From: Chitinophagaceae bacterium BSSC1
GTDB taxonomy: Bacteria; Bacteroidota; Bacteroidia; Chitinophagales; Chitinophagaceae
Assembly (NCBI GenBank): GCA_002256435.1
Contig: NKJC01000006.1
Span: 1 to 64,000, forward strand
Reading direction: 5' to 3'
Length of the DNA: 64,000 nucleotides
Below the pieces are notes generated by a model. That model saw only the letters and a program-made list of their open reading frames with translations. It was not told the DNA's origin and made no database searches. Position 1 is the first letter of the stretch. Each line of letters opens with the position of its first letter. This document shows positions 35,194-42,965 of the stretch, in pieces. The position numbers and the translations under genes are program-made.

Positions 35194-35215
35194 ATCGCAT
35201 ACTACAAAATCGCAT
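35194..35215 (+). promoter_or_regulatory. Pair of ATCGCAT boxes upstream of the HTH gene
   Basis: ATCGCAT occurs at 35194 and 35209. Related ATCGC(A/T)T boxes recur at 35533, 38032, 38450 and 39491, each within about 10-40 bp of the start of an element gene. They may be operators or promoter parts of the element. Confidence 0.4.
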
Positions 35216-35231
35216 TTAATGAAAATAACAA

Positions 35232-35516
35232 ATGAACGATTCTTTATTGGTCACACTAACAATAGGTGACTTAACAAACATCATCGGTAATTTATTTACA
35301 CAAAAGTTAAAGGAAAACCTCCCTCCTCCCCCAACTAGATATTTCAACGGACTAGAGGCTTGTGATTTTTTAAGATGCAGCCATCCTACATTAAGGGGAT
35401 ATGTGAAAAATGGGCGTATCCAGAAACACAAGCTAGGATCTAAAAATCTTTTTCTAGAATCTGATCTTCAAAAACTAGCTATTACATTAAAATCATTCAA
35501 GCAGTGTAAAGCATAA
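35232..35516 (+). CDS. Small MerR/AlpA-like DNA-binding protein
   Basis: This 94-residue protein has a helix-turn-helix domain in its second half. The sequence FNGLEACDFLRCSHPTLRGY, followed by VKNGRIQKHKLGSKNLFLESDLQKL, is the typical pattern of excisionase/AlpA proteins that bind att or promoter DNA. Its position right after the integrase fits an excision factor or a regulator of the downstream genes. Two ATCGCAT boxes precede it (35194-35200 and 35209-35215). Whether it acts as recombination directionality factor or repressor is open. Confidence 0.82.
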   Translation: MNDSLLVTLTIGDLTNIIGNLFTQKLKENLPPPPTRYFNGLEACDFLRCSHPTLRGYVKNGRIQKHKLGSKNLFLESDLQKLAITLKSFKQCKA

Positions 35517-35547
35517 GCACTTCAGTATAAAAATCGCATACAAGATT

Positions 35548-36870
35548 GTGAAAATCCTTTTCATTAAGGTACAGCTTAGAAATATGCCAGCAGATGATTT
35601 TAAAGCATCCTGCTACTTTGACAATTATTATTCATGGGCGGAATCAAAAAAAGGTATCATTAAAAGACCTTATTGGTCTGTATTTGAAGATGATGGTGAT
35701 GTTAAAACAGAGGAAGATGATGGTTCTTATAATGATGATAGTTTGAAGTGGAGAGTGGATAAAACTCAAAAGTATAAATATTGTACAATCCTTCACACCA
35801 CAGGTTTTCAGACATATATAATTGAGGTTAAAGAAACAATTAGGATAGATTTATGTACTGGAAATAGAAGTGTATCTTATTTCATGATCATAAGAGGTAG
35901 TTTTAAAACAAATCATTTGAAGGGAGGCAATTGTGGTAGACTTACTTTTGATGATCTTCAAGAGCAAATAAAATTAATAGTTGAGGTGTTAGGTGTTGAT
36001 GCAGAGAAAATAAAAATTGAAAATCTTGCACCATCAATCTTAGTATCACTACCCTTTCCTGTATATGAGTTTTTGAAAGACAGCTTAATTTCGTATCGTG
36101 GAAACGCATTCAAACAGTATGATCCTGATGAAAATGGAACTGTTATAGGATATCATTGTCCTCTTGGACAGGTAGAAGTTAAACTATATGACAAATCACT
36201 CCAGTACAATCTCCCAAGCTATTTAATGCAGTTTGAGGATCGTTTTTGCAAGATGCAACGGTTAAAGAATTTGGTTGGTATTGTACACTTATCAGATTTG
36301 AAAGATCATTCAAAGGTTGAAAAGTTGATTGATATCCTGATCCAGACATGGGATGATATTCTATTATTTGATAATAGCATAGATGAAAATAATCCGATAC
36401 TAAATGCTAGACAGAGAGAAATGGTTAAGTATGGTGACAATCCAAAATACTGGGAGAAACTCAAAGCCAAATGCACCTCATCAACTTATACAAATAGGAT
36501 TGCAGAGTTCAGATCCTTATCTACTGATCATGGTGGGAATTACCATCAAAATATAAGAAATCTGATAATTGCTGAATGGAATATCATATCTAAAAGTTGG
36601 CAAAAATTACCTAGTGTAAAAAAGAGGGAGTTGGCAAAAATTACCAGTTCGGTAAGGGGTAAGTTTAACCAAGTATATTATAATGGAGTTAAAGATTGCA
36701 ATACTAACAATTCAAATAACATAAACATGACAAAAGGATTAAGCAAACCAGAACATAAGAGTAAAAAGCAGTTAGCTAAGGAGAAAAGAGAGAAAGCAAA
36801 TGAACAGGTAGTAAGGTTCATGGTAGCATTATCTACTACTCTACAAATAATACAAAAGAAAGCTGCATAA
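35548..36870 (+). CDS. Gene-II / CRI-like phage-plasmid replication initiator
   Basis: This 440-residue protein looks like the phage replication protein G2P (CRI domain) family, which nicks DNA to start rolling-circle replication. The order of features matches as recalled: RGSFKTNHLKGG near residue 116-127, a LTFDDL helix then LGVD near 132-151, PFPVYEFLKDSL near 169-180, and VEVKLYDKSLQY near 209-220 with LMQFEDRFCKMQRL after it. The nicking tyrosine cannot be fixed by eye. The listed start is a GTG; an ATG at 35584 is an alternative. Its presence suggests that the element replicates after excision. Confidence 0.6.
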   Translation: MKILFIKVQLRNMPADDFKASCYFDNYYSWAESKKGIIKRPYWSVFEDDGDVKTEEDDGSYNDDSLKWRVDKTQKYKYCTILHTTGFQTYIIEVKETIRIDLCTGNRSVSYFMIIRGSFKTNHLKGGNCGRLTFDDLQEQIKLIVEVLGVDAEKIKIENLAPSILVSLPFPVYEFLKDSLISYRGNAFKQYDPDENGTVIGYHCPLGQVEVKLYDKSLQYNLPSYLMQFEDRFCKMQRLKNLVGIVHLSDLKDHSKVEKLIDILIQTWDDILLFDNSIDENNPILNARQREMVKYGDNPKYWEKLKAKCTSSTYTNRIAEFRSLSTDHGGNYHQNIRNLIIAEWNIISKSWQKLPSVKKRELAKITSSVRGKFNQVYYNGVKDCNTNNSNNINMTKGLSKPEHKSKKQLAKEKREKANEQVVRFMVALSTTLQIIQKKAA

Positions 36871-36902
36871 AATGTAATTAATTAAATAGAAAAGTAATTA
36901 AT

Positions 36903-37346
36903 ATGAAGAAAATCAGAAATGAAGAAAAGATAATCAACCAAATTTTAGAATGGCTAACCAGTGATAATTCAAGATCTGAGATAATTGGAAAATTGAAATC
37001 AGACCCTAAACTAAAACAAACTGATTCTAAATGTGAAGAATTAATTTCCCATGCATTTGAAAAGTTGAGGGAAATAACTACCCAATCTCCAACTGAAGTT
37101 GTTAAATCACATATTGATCTGTATGAAACTATTCACTCATACTTCAAAGAAATTGGTCATGCAGCAGGCGTAAACAAAGCCTTAAAAGCAAAGGAGAAAC
37201 TTACTGGACTACTAAAAGGCAATAAGGTATTTATAACCCAAACCTCAACAACAACTATTGAAGAGGATTTCAGCTACAACACCGATAACTTAACCAAACC
37301 GGAAAAAGAACGATTGGAATATCTATTAAAAAAAGCTTCATCATAG
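36903..37346 (+). CDS. Small helical protein, terminase-small-subunit-like
   Basis: This 147-residue protein is mostly helical. The N-terminal NQILEWLTSDNSRSEIIGKL resembles the helix-turn-helix start of Bacteroidota phage small terminase subunits, and the C-terminal LTKPEKERLEYLLKKA matches the common small-terminase ending (L-T/S-x-E-E-x-x-x-L-E-x-L-L-x-K-A). A DNA-packaging recognition role is therefore possible. No large terminase gene accompanies it, which is how some satellites redirect a helper's packaging. This is a tentative family call without a firm motif. Confidence 0.4.
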   Translation: MKKIRNEEKIINQILEWLTSDNSRSEIIGKLKSDPKLKQTDSKCEELISHAFEKLREITTQSPTEVVKSHIDLYETIHSYFKEIGHAAGVNKALKAKEKLTGLLKGNKVFITQTSTTTIEEDFSYNTDNLTKPEKERLEYLLKKASS

Positions 37347-37347
37347 A

Positions 37348-38016
37348 ATGTTTCCTAAGAAAATTTACCATATCGTACAAAATGGAAGGATCACTTCTAA
37401 TTCACTTCAATTTGATTTAGCAGAGGAAATAATACCTATTCACCTATACCGTTACAATTACCAAATTCAACAATTGCTCAAGGTGAAGGAAATTCCGGAA
37501 GATAAGGTGGATGGTGATCAGATCACTTGGAAGATGTTTTTTGAAGCTAGGAATAGGAAAATAAAAGCTTTCTCCGATCTAATAAACACCCTAACCCAAA
37601 AAGAGGAGTTATTGCAATTCCATAATAAATCAATTGAAATTGAGTGGAACAAGAGGGAGACAATTAAAATTAAAAAAAGCCGATACTTTTTAGAGCAACT
37701 GGAATTTAAAGAGCAAATTGAACTACTTGAATATATTAAAAAAAGTAAAAAATGTGTTTTATATCCAACAGGGGTAGTTGTATCTAACCAACAATTAGTT
37801 AGTCAATTCAATACTAACAACCCTCAATTAACAGAATCCGTAAAGCCAAACATAGAATCAATAAGAATTGAGGAATTGAAAGATGAATCTCAAGTAGGAA
37901 ATGTAAAATCAGATCCAGTAAAAAAACTCAAAAGCATATTAGACAAACTTGCAGCAGAGAAATTTAAAGAAGCTGGTGGAACACTAGATAGTGATGAAGA
38001 AAAATTAATTAAATAA
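37348..38016 (+). CDS. Uncharacterised helical protein, 222 residues
   Basis: I do not recognise this protein. It follows the previous gene with a single base between stop and start, so the two are coupled. It is Lys/Glu-rich and helical, with a likely coiled region near 90-135 and a second at 170-215 (KKLKSILDKLAAEKFKEAGG). A beta-like start (KIYHIVQNGRITSNSL) may form a small domain. The acidic and basic balance suggests protein contacts within the element, but no function can be assigned. Confidence 0.6.
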   Translation: MFPKKIYHIVQNGRITSNSLQFDLAEEIIPIHLYRYNYQIQQLLKVKEIPEDKVDGDQITWKMFFEARNRKIKAFSDLINTLTQKEELLQFHNKSIEIEWNKRETIKIKKSRYFLEQLEFKEQIELLEYIKKSKKCVLYPTGVVVSNQQLVSQFNTNNPQLTESVKPNIESIRIEELKDESQVGNVKSDPVKKLKSILDKLAAEKFKEAGGTLDSDEEKLIK

Positions 38017-38020
38017 TCAA

Positions 38021-38056
38021 TTGCAAATGAGATCGCATTAAATTAATTAAATAAAG
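38021..38056 (+). promoter_or_regulatory. Conserved element leader, copy 1
   Basis: The leader reads TTGCAAATGAGATCGCATTA, then an ATTAATTAAATAAA tract ending at the start codon at 38057. It closely matches the leader at 38439-38482. It may hold a promoter and ribosome-binding A-rich tract. Confidence 0.5.
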
Positions 38057-38419
38057 ATGATAAGAAATGCAAAATGGGATATGCTACCAAACACAGTAGC
38101 AGCCCTAAAATCAACAATTAGAAAGCAAAACGAAAATGGAGATGCTTTTAAAAAATCAAATAGCGATTCTCCAAACTTCAAAAATGCAATTAGTGCTTTA
38201 GCTGTATCAACAATTGAAACAAATGGTTATGCTAAACAGGTGACTGATCAATTCAGGATGCTCAAATCAGATTATGACAAAAAGATTATTAATGCTGCCA
38301 GATATAAAGAAGCCCTAAAGCCACTTCATGAGCTTTTAGTTGGTATGGGGCAAAAAATTCAGATCTCTGATCTTCCTGCTGATGAAATTGCACAACAACT
38401 TCAGTTAGTCGGATACTAA
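38057..38419 (+). CDS. Small element protein A (duplicated pair)
   Basis: This 120-residue helical protein has the phrase TDQFRMLKSDYDKKIINAARY near residue 57-77. The next gene's product carries the related KNQFDQLKSDYTDKHINQDTY in the same order, so the two are diverged duplicates. The whole gene plus its leader seems to have been duplicated (see the paired leaders). No known family is apparent. A structural or regulatory role inside the element is possible. Confidence 0.6.
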   Translation: MIRNAKWDMLPNTVAALKSTIRKQNENGDAFKKSNSDSPNFKNAISALAVSTIETNGYAKQVTDQFRMLKSDYDKKIINAARYKEALKPLHELLVGMGQKIQISDLPADEIAQQLQLVGY

Positions 38420-38438
38420 CAATTTTTCTGTGAAACAT

Positions 38439-38482
38439 TGCAAATCAAAATCGCTTTATTTTTAATTAATTAATTAAATAAA
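38439..38482 (+). promoter_or_regulatory. Conserved element leader, copy 2
   Basis: The leader reads TTGCAAATCAAAATCGCTTT, followed by an ATTAATTAATTAAATAAA tract up to the start codon at 38483. It matches the leader before the preceding gene at 38021-38056. Confidence 0.5.
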
Positions 38483-38779
38483 ATGTCAATTAACATTAAT
38501 GGCAATTATAAAACAAGAAATTATGAAGAAGCTGGGAGGAACATATTTCTTTTAAGCGAAGCACTGGAACGGAATAAATCCTACCTAACCCACCTTGCTA
38601 CAGATAGCAAAAACCAATTTGATCAGCTTAAATCAGATTACACTGACAAGCATATAAATCAGGATACGTACATTTTTTATCTTAAACAGATAGCGGCATT
38701 TGTTGAAAAACTAAATCAACCTTTCACAATAAATGTTCATACTGAAATTTTAGAAGAGCTAAAAAAACAAACAGTTTAA
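38483..38779 (+). CDS. Small element protein B (duplicated pair)
   Basis: This 98-residue helical protein is related to the preceding protein through the shared core QF..LKSDY..K.IN...Y...L. The N-terminal part (NGNYKTRNYEEAGRNIFLLSEAL) differs. The neighbourhood and shared leader support a duplication followed by divergence. No domain is recognised. Confidence 0.55.
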   Translation: MSININGNYKTRNYEEAGRNIFLLSEALERNKSYLTHLATDSKNQFDQLKSDYTDKHINQDTYIFYLKQIAAFVEKLNQPFTINVHTEILEELKKQTV

Positions 38780-38830
38780 GTTTAAACCTTTACTCTTCAA
38801 CGTGAATTTGGTACTAAATAAAATTAATTA

Positions 38831-39391
38831 ATGAATCCCTTCATTTTTGATCAAGCACTTTCAATTTCATTGCAGGATCTTAAACGGTTGCATTTTTTTA
38901 GATCGTTAAATGGATTTCATGAATCTGAATTGAGAATATTAATTAAAGATGCTCTGAACGAGAATGAAGGGGTTTTCTACATTAAACTTTGTACAAATAT
39001 TCAAAACCCATATTTAAAGATTGCCTTTGAATTGAACTGTAAAAGAATCACTCAAATATTTGAGATCAGAAAAATTGAGGGAAATCCCCAAAAAGGATAT
39101 AAATGGTTTATAGTGTGTCCTTCAACTGGAACATATTGCACCAAACTTTTTTTGGCAAAGGAAGGTTTCAGAAGTAGAAGGGATATTAAAGGTTCATATA
39201 AAATTCAAACTATCAGGTTTGGTCACAAAAGAGAATATTATAAAAAATTGATGGATTTAAAAAGACTTAAACGCACAGCCCTGAAAATGGAAAAACCCTA
39301 TTCCAAACCGTTTTATAGGGGTTGTATGACAGTGCGAAATAAAAAGGCAATTGAAGCCAAATGGAAATTAAGACAATTTACCAATCCCTAA
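38831..39391 (+). CDS. Uncharacterised 186-residue element protein
   Basis: This protein has a soluble N-terminal part (FIFDQALSISLQDLKRLHFF) and a central block YKWFIVCPSTGTYCTKLFLAKEGF near 97-120, which resembles zinc-ribbon-like phrases of small Bacteroidota phage and mobile-element proteins (W-x-F-x-C-P-x-x-G...C). The C-terminal region is strongly basic, with repeated KR and KK, suggesting nucleic-acid binding. The function is unknown. Confidence 0.6.
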   Translation: MNPFIFDQALSISLQDLKRLHFFRSLNGFHESELRILIKDALNENEGVFYIKLCTNIQNPYLKIAFELNCKRITQIFEIRKIEGNPQKGYKWFIVCPSTGTYCTKLFLAKEGFRSRRDIKGSYKIQTIRFGHKREYYKKLMDLKRLKRTALKMEKPYSKPFYRGCMTVRNKKAIEAKWKLRQFTNP

Positions 39392-39528
39392 CAGGTTTGA
39401 AATGCCTCAAAATCTTCAGGAATATGACCAAATTTCCATCTTATTAAAAATTGCAGGTGTTATAACACAAAAACGGTCAGACTGCCTTAAATCGCTTTAA
39501 AATACAAATCCAGTTAACCATCAATAAA

Positions 39529-41532
39529 ATGTCAAATCAAATATCAGTAAACTTTAAAGTTGTTGGAGGTGAACTTTCCCAATATATTGATCAAATTCAA
39601 AGGAAAAGTCAAAGCCTAACCAATGAGGCAATCAAAGGTGCATTAGCTCAAGCAGAATCAGGAAGAAATCAGATCAAACTAATTAATGATCAGATTGCAG
39701 CCATAGAAAGAAAATCAAGAGTTGAAACTCAAGCAGCCAGATCATTAATCTTAGAACAAAGGGAATCAGCTTTAAAATCAAGCCACAATAAATATGAAGG
39801 CAGAAAAAATGATGTGTTTGCCGATAAGAGTTTATCAGAAAGAGATAAAAAAGTTGTTGTTTCAGCTTTGGAAGGTTCTCAACAGTATGATGCACAGCGA
39901 ATTAAAAATAACTACAGAGAAAACCTGACAGTTTTAAAAGAACAGGAAAGACAAGCAAAGTTGCAGACCTCACTCTCCAGAGAGAACATTGATACAATAA
40001 GGCAGACAGCTAGAGAAAATATTATTGAAATCAAAAAAGGAGATAAAACACTAGCTGAAGTAATCTCTTCAGCATCAACGGATGAAGAAAAATTGGTAGC
40101 TAAACTAACAGAGGAAGGAATAGCCAGAGAAAAAAAGGGTGGGAATAGTAAAGAGAGTATTTTAGGAAGCCTTCTAGCAGTTGACAATCTAAACAAGGTT
40201 AATGCTATCGCTGGTCAATTCTCACAAACACAGAATGGCTTTGATTTAATTCAACCTGCTTCAAATATGGCTGGAAAAATCGTTGGCGGTATTTTAGGTG
40301 GATTGGTAGGTAGTTTAGCTGGTGGCGTTGGTGTTTTTGCAGGTTCACAAGTTGGTGCAGAAGTAGGTGGAATGTTTGGTGATACTTTCGGAGCATTGCA
40401 AATGAGAGAAGCAATGTCTAAAGAGAAATTCAGGAAATCGGCTTTGAGGTATCAAAGTATAACTGGAAACAGTTTGGATGCTTCAACAATAACAGACCTA
40501 TCTGAAAAAGGGGTAAATTTTAGCGATTACATTGGATTAAGGGGTGAATATGCCAGAAGAAGAGGCAATGCTTCCAGCTCTGACAAAACAACACAGGATG
40601 CCATTTTCTTAGATAAAGGGTTTGGGGTTGATCAGGGAACTTCAGCAGCAATCATTGAAATTCAAAGGGGTGCTAAAGAGGGGAATAAAGATCTTGCAAA
40701 CTTGATTGGTAGCATTATTGAGAAAGGGCAAGGTTCAATATTCAAAAATGATACAACCTTCCTGAATGAGTTCTTAGGTAGGTTTGCAACCCTTCAAAAA
40801 GAGCTATTGAAATCTAACATCAATGTTTCATCTGGTATCACAATGGATATCCTTCAAAAATTTAGCAGTGTTGGGGGAATGCTAGATGTTAAAGATCCTA
40901 GATCAGCAGGAATAATAAATTCAATTAATAATTCCCTATCCAATCCATCAACAGACGGTGCTAAAGCCTTGAGTTATGGAATACTAAGAAACCAATTCCC
41001 CAATAAAGGGATCTTTGATTTAAGGGAAGAAATGGGAAAAGGATTAGGTTCACCAGAATATCTAAAAGGAACGCTGGAAATGATCAATCAAATGGGGGGT
41101 GATGATCAAGCTAAAATGAATAACCTTTCAGGAAGATTTGAGGGAGTTCCCCTACCAGCGATCAGATCCATCTACAATGGCTACAAACAGGGCAAATTTT
41201 CAAAGTTTGATAACAGTGAACTAAGATCACTAGGATTAACTGAAGATGTTTTAAAAGGCAAAGCAGAAGCCAATACAACACAATTGGACAAGAATGCAGC
41301 TAACATAGAAAATGGAATACTTAGTGGTCAGGCTATTGAAAAGATGGCAGCAGCTTTTAAATCAGCCGTAGAAGCTTCAATGACTGGAGCTGTTATTGAG
41401 TTAAAGAATGGACAAGGAACAATTAAATGGGGAGGTACTAGACTAAAGCAAAATGTAACTAAATCTCCACTTTCAGCAGCAATTTCAAGTGGATCAACAA
41501 TGAATGTACCAAGTGTGTTTGGAGATCAATAG
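39529..41532 (+). CDS. Tape-measure-like phage tail protein
   Basis: This 667-residue protein has the general plan of phage tail tape measure proteins. An N-terminal coiled region (about residues 17-170) rich in Lys/Glu/Gln is followed by a glycine-rich, membrane-like stretch IVGGILGGLVGSLAGGVGVF near 251-270. Helical, Ala/Ser/Gly-rich sequence then runs to the C terminus. No peptidase or lysozyme domain is visible. It stands with no other tail, capsid or portal gene, so its partner would have to come from elsewhere, such as a helper phage. The leader contains an ATCGCTT box at 39491. An adhesin-like alternative is possible. Confidence 0.5.
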   Translation: MSNQISVNFKVVGGELSQYIDQIQRKSQSLTNEAIKGALAQAESGRNQIKLINDQIAAIERKSRVETQAARSLILEQRESALKSSHNKYEGRKNDVFADKSLSERDKKVVVSALEGSQQYDAQRIKNNYRENLTVLKEQERQAKLQTSLSRENIDTIRQTARENIIEIKKGDKTLAEVISSASTDEEKLVAKLTEEGIAREKKGGNSKESILGSLLAVDNLNKVNAIAGQFSQTQNGFDLIQPASNMAGKIVGGILGGLVGSLAGGVGVFAGSQVGAEVGGMFGDTFGALQMREAMSKEKFRKSALRYQSITGNSLDASTITDLSEKGVNFSDYIGLRGEYARRRGNASSSDKTTQDAIFLDKGFGVDQGTSAAIIEIQRGAKEGNKDLANLIGSIIEKGQGSIFKNDTTFLNEFLGRFATLQKELLKSNINVSSGITMDILQKFSSVGGMLDVKDPRSAGIINSINNSLSNPSTDGAKALSYGILRNQFPNKGIFDLREEMGKGLGSPEYLKGTLEMINQMGGDDQAKMNNLSGRFEGVPLPAIRSIYNGYKQGKFSKFDNSELRSLGLTEDVLKGKAEANTTQLDKNAANIENGILSGQAIEKMAAAFKSAVEASMTGAVIELKNGQGTIKWGGTRLKQNVTKSPLSAAISSGSTMNVPSVFGDQ

Positions 41533-41873
41533 GACATAATACTTTCATTTTCAATAATATATAAGAAATATAAATGCTCCAGATCCAGAAAACAAATCAA
41601 GAATGCATTAGATGACAAAAGAGAAAGTTGGAGATTTGTTAATTGGTAAATGCTCACCAATTATCCAGTTATCCCCAAAATGCTTCCTTGAAAACTCAAT
41701 AATTACCTAAGATTTGATCATTTTTCCCCACGAATGCATAACTAAATTTCAAGTATCGCAATTGAAATATCATCAAACTTTCTATATTCGTTTTATCAAA
41801 TGACCATAAATAAGAGCCAGACTAAACCATGAATCTCTTAAATAACTTCAAATTTCAATACAGTTAAAATAAA

Positions 41874-41899
41874 AAAGGCCTGAATTTCTTCAGACCTTT
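41874..41899. terminator. Bidirectional terminator
   Basis: The repeat AAAGGCCTGAA and TTCAGACCTTT (one C/T mismatch tolerated as G-U) has A-rich and T-rich flanks. On the minus strand it lies right after the tRNA-like sequence at 41903-41971, in the same position as a tRNA terminator. Confidence 0.6.
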
Positions 41900-41902
41900 A
41901 AG

Positions 41903-41971
41903 TGGAGGTAACGGGACTTGAACCCGCCGGCCGTGGATGTCGAGCCCTCTTCCGGCAAACCTGCTACCCCC
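41903..41971 (-). tRNA. tRNA-like sequence, atypical or degenerate
   Basis: Read on the minus strand, GGGGGTA and TACCTCC (one G-U pair) form a 7-bp acceptor stem, and GCGGG-TTCAAGT-CCCGT forms a full T-arm. The anticodon arm would be GAGGG-CTCGACA-TCCAC, with one A-A mismatch and anticodon CGA. The D-arm, however, is very short and lacks the usual GG loop. It is 69 nt. It may be a tRNA end captured from an earlier integration, or a decayed gene. No CCA is encoded. Confidence 0.4.
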
Positions 41972-42404
41972 CAAATCTAGAACCGGTGCTTTCAATTGGA
42001 GTGCCGGTTTTCTTTTGTACTACTGATAAGCTTGTAACGAAAGTAAACTTCCATATTGATATTTCTAATATGCTTATATCAACAGGTTGTGGAAAAGGAA
42101 TGTGAATAATCCCAAACCTCAAAGCAGGGTTGATTTTGCTGAAATGTCCACAGATGTACACAATTATTTGTGGAAAAATTAAGCGTTGAAACAAGTATGA
42201 ATATTGAATGTAAAAGCCTTACAAATTAACCATTGTAGGGTTGATTCTTATAAATCCGATAGGTATTTGCATTTTAATTTCTTCAACTTTAAAAGCAATT
42301 TGATATTAAACACTTTTATCAAAGACTTTTTTGCTTTTTTGTAACCAAGGAAGTATTCCAATTTTTACATGAAACAGGCAATCAATCAACAATTTTTGAC
42401 AAAA

Positions 42405-42440
42405 AAACAGCAGGGAAAGAAGTCTTATGCCCTGCTGTTT
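42405..42440 (-). terminator. Rho-independent terminator for the 61-residue gene
   Basis: An 11-bp perfect stem (AAACAGCAGGG at 42405-42415 and CCCTGCTGTTT at 42430-42440) has a T-run on the minus strand after it. It lies 68 bp downstream of the minus-strand small gene, which supports transcription of that gene. Confidence 0.75.
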
Positions 42441-42508
42441 CAAACAGATAAAGTATAAACAAAAATTTCAAATCCTAAAAGCTAGAATAAAGGAGAGGGA
42501 AACATGAT

Positions 42509-42694
42509 TTAGTTAAAACAAACGGTATTAGAAGGGCATCTCTTTGCAAGAATGGAAGCAATTGCAGTAGATGCTTCCTCAAGTGCTTCAACTGCTCCTG
42601 AAGAAGCTAGCTCTAAAATTTCATCGGTTTCCAACCCTTCAACAATTTGTAACCAGTAAAAAAGGTTTTCTGAAATGGTAGGTGTCTTTTGCAT
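42509..42694 (-). CDS. Small acidic protein, 61 residues
   Basis: This small ORF starts MQKTPTISENLFYWLQIVEG and continues with an acidic, Ala-rich helix-like stretch ILELASSGAVEALEEASTAI, ending in CPSNTVCFN. The cysteines near the end and the helical Glu/Ala run are unusual. A strong terminator lies 68 bp downstream on the same strand, which makes a real transcript likely. No family is recognised. It could be a regulator or antitoxin-like peptide near the nuclease cargo, but that is speculation. Confidence 0.5.
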   Translation of the reverse strand: MQKTPTISENLFYWLQIVEGLETDEILELASSGAVEALEEASTAIASILAKRCPSNTVCFN

Positions 42695-42965
42695 AAAATT
42701 CAGTTTGAATTGTTTGATGATGCACCAAACCTATACAACTTAAATAAACCAAAGAAGCTTTTACTAAGTATTTATTTTTTTATTAATAAATTAGTATTGA
42801 AAAGGGTTTTAGAGGTATTAATTTTAGTAGTAATTTTTCTAAACATATTTATTATTGAAATACATATCCTAAATTGTAAAGAAATAAACTATTGAAAAAA
42901 TATTTAGCAAGTAGAATTTATTAAGGATGGATTCTATCAAATTAACCTAGATAAATAAAATTAAA

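Larger units (their letters stand above)
41533..42508. other. Non-coding stretch inside the element
   Basis: Nearly one kilobase without a gene separates the tape-measure-like gene from the small minus-strand gene. It contains a terminator (41874-41899), the tRNA-like sequence (41903-41971), a rightward hairpin (AACCGG at 41981 pairing with CCGGTT ending at 42010, then TTTTCTTTT) and the minus-strand terminator at 42405-42440. The rest is A+T-rich with no support for coding. It marks the boundary between the phage-like half and the nuclease cargo. Confidence 0.6.

Noticed and set aside
41981..42018. A rightward terminator serving the tape-measure-like gene.
   Set aside because: The hairpin (AACCGG/CCGGTT with a T-rich tail) exists, but it is about 450 bp past the gene and behind another terminator, so I mention it only inside the non-coding stretch.
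41902..42105. A plus-strand frame beginning MEVTGLEPAGRG.
   Set aside because: GLEPA-type starts are the usual false reading of a tRNA T-arm on the opposite strand. It covers the tRNA-like sequence and has no support as a protein.
42689..42895. A rightward 68-codon hydrophobic frame with a TTG start.
   Set aside because: The region is extremely A+T-rich, the start overlaps the minus-strand small gene, and the Ile/Leu/Phe-rich composition is what such DNA encodes by chance. I keep it out, though a real small membrane protein cannot be fully excluded.
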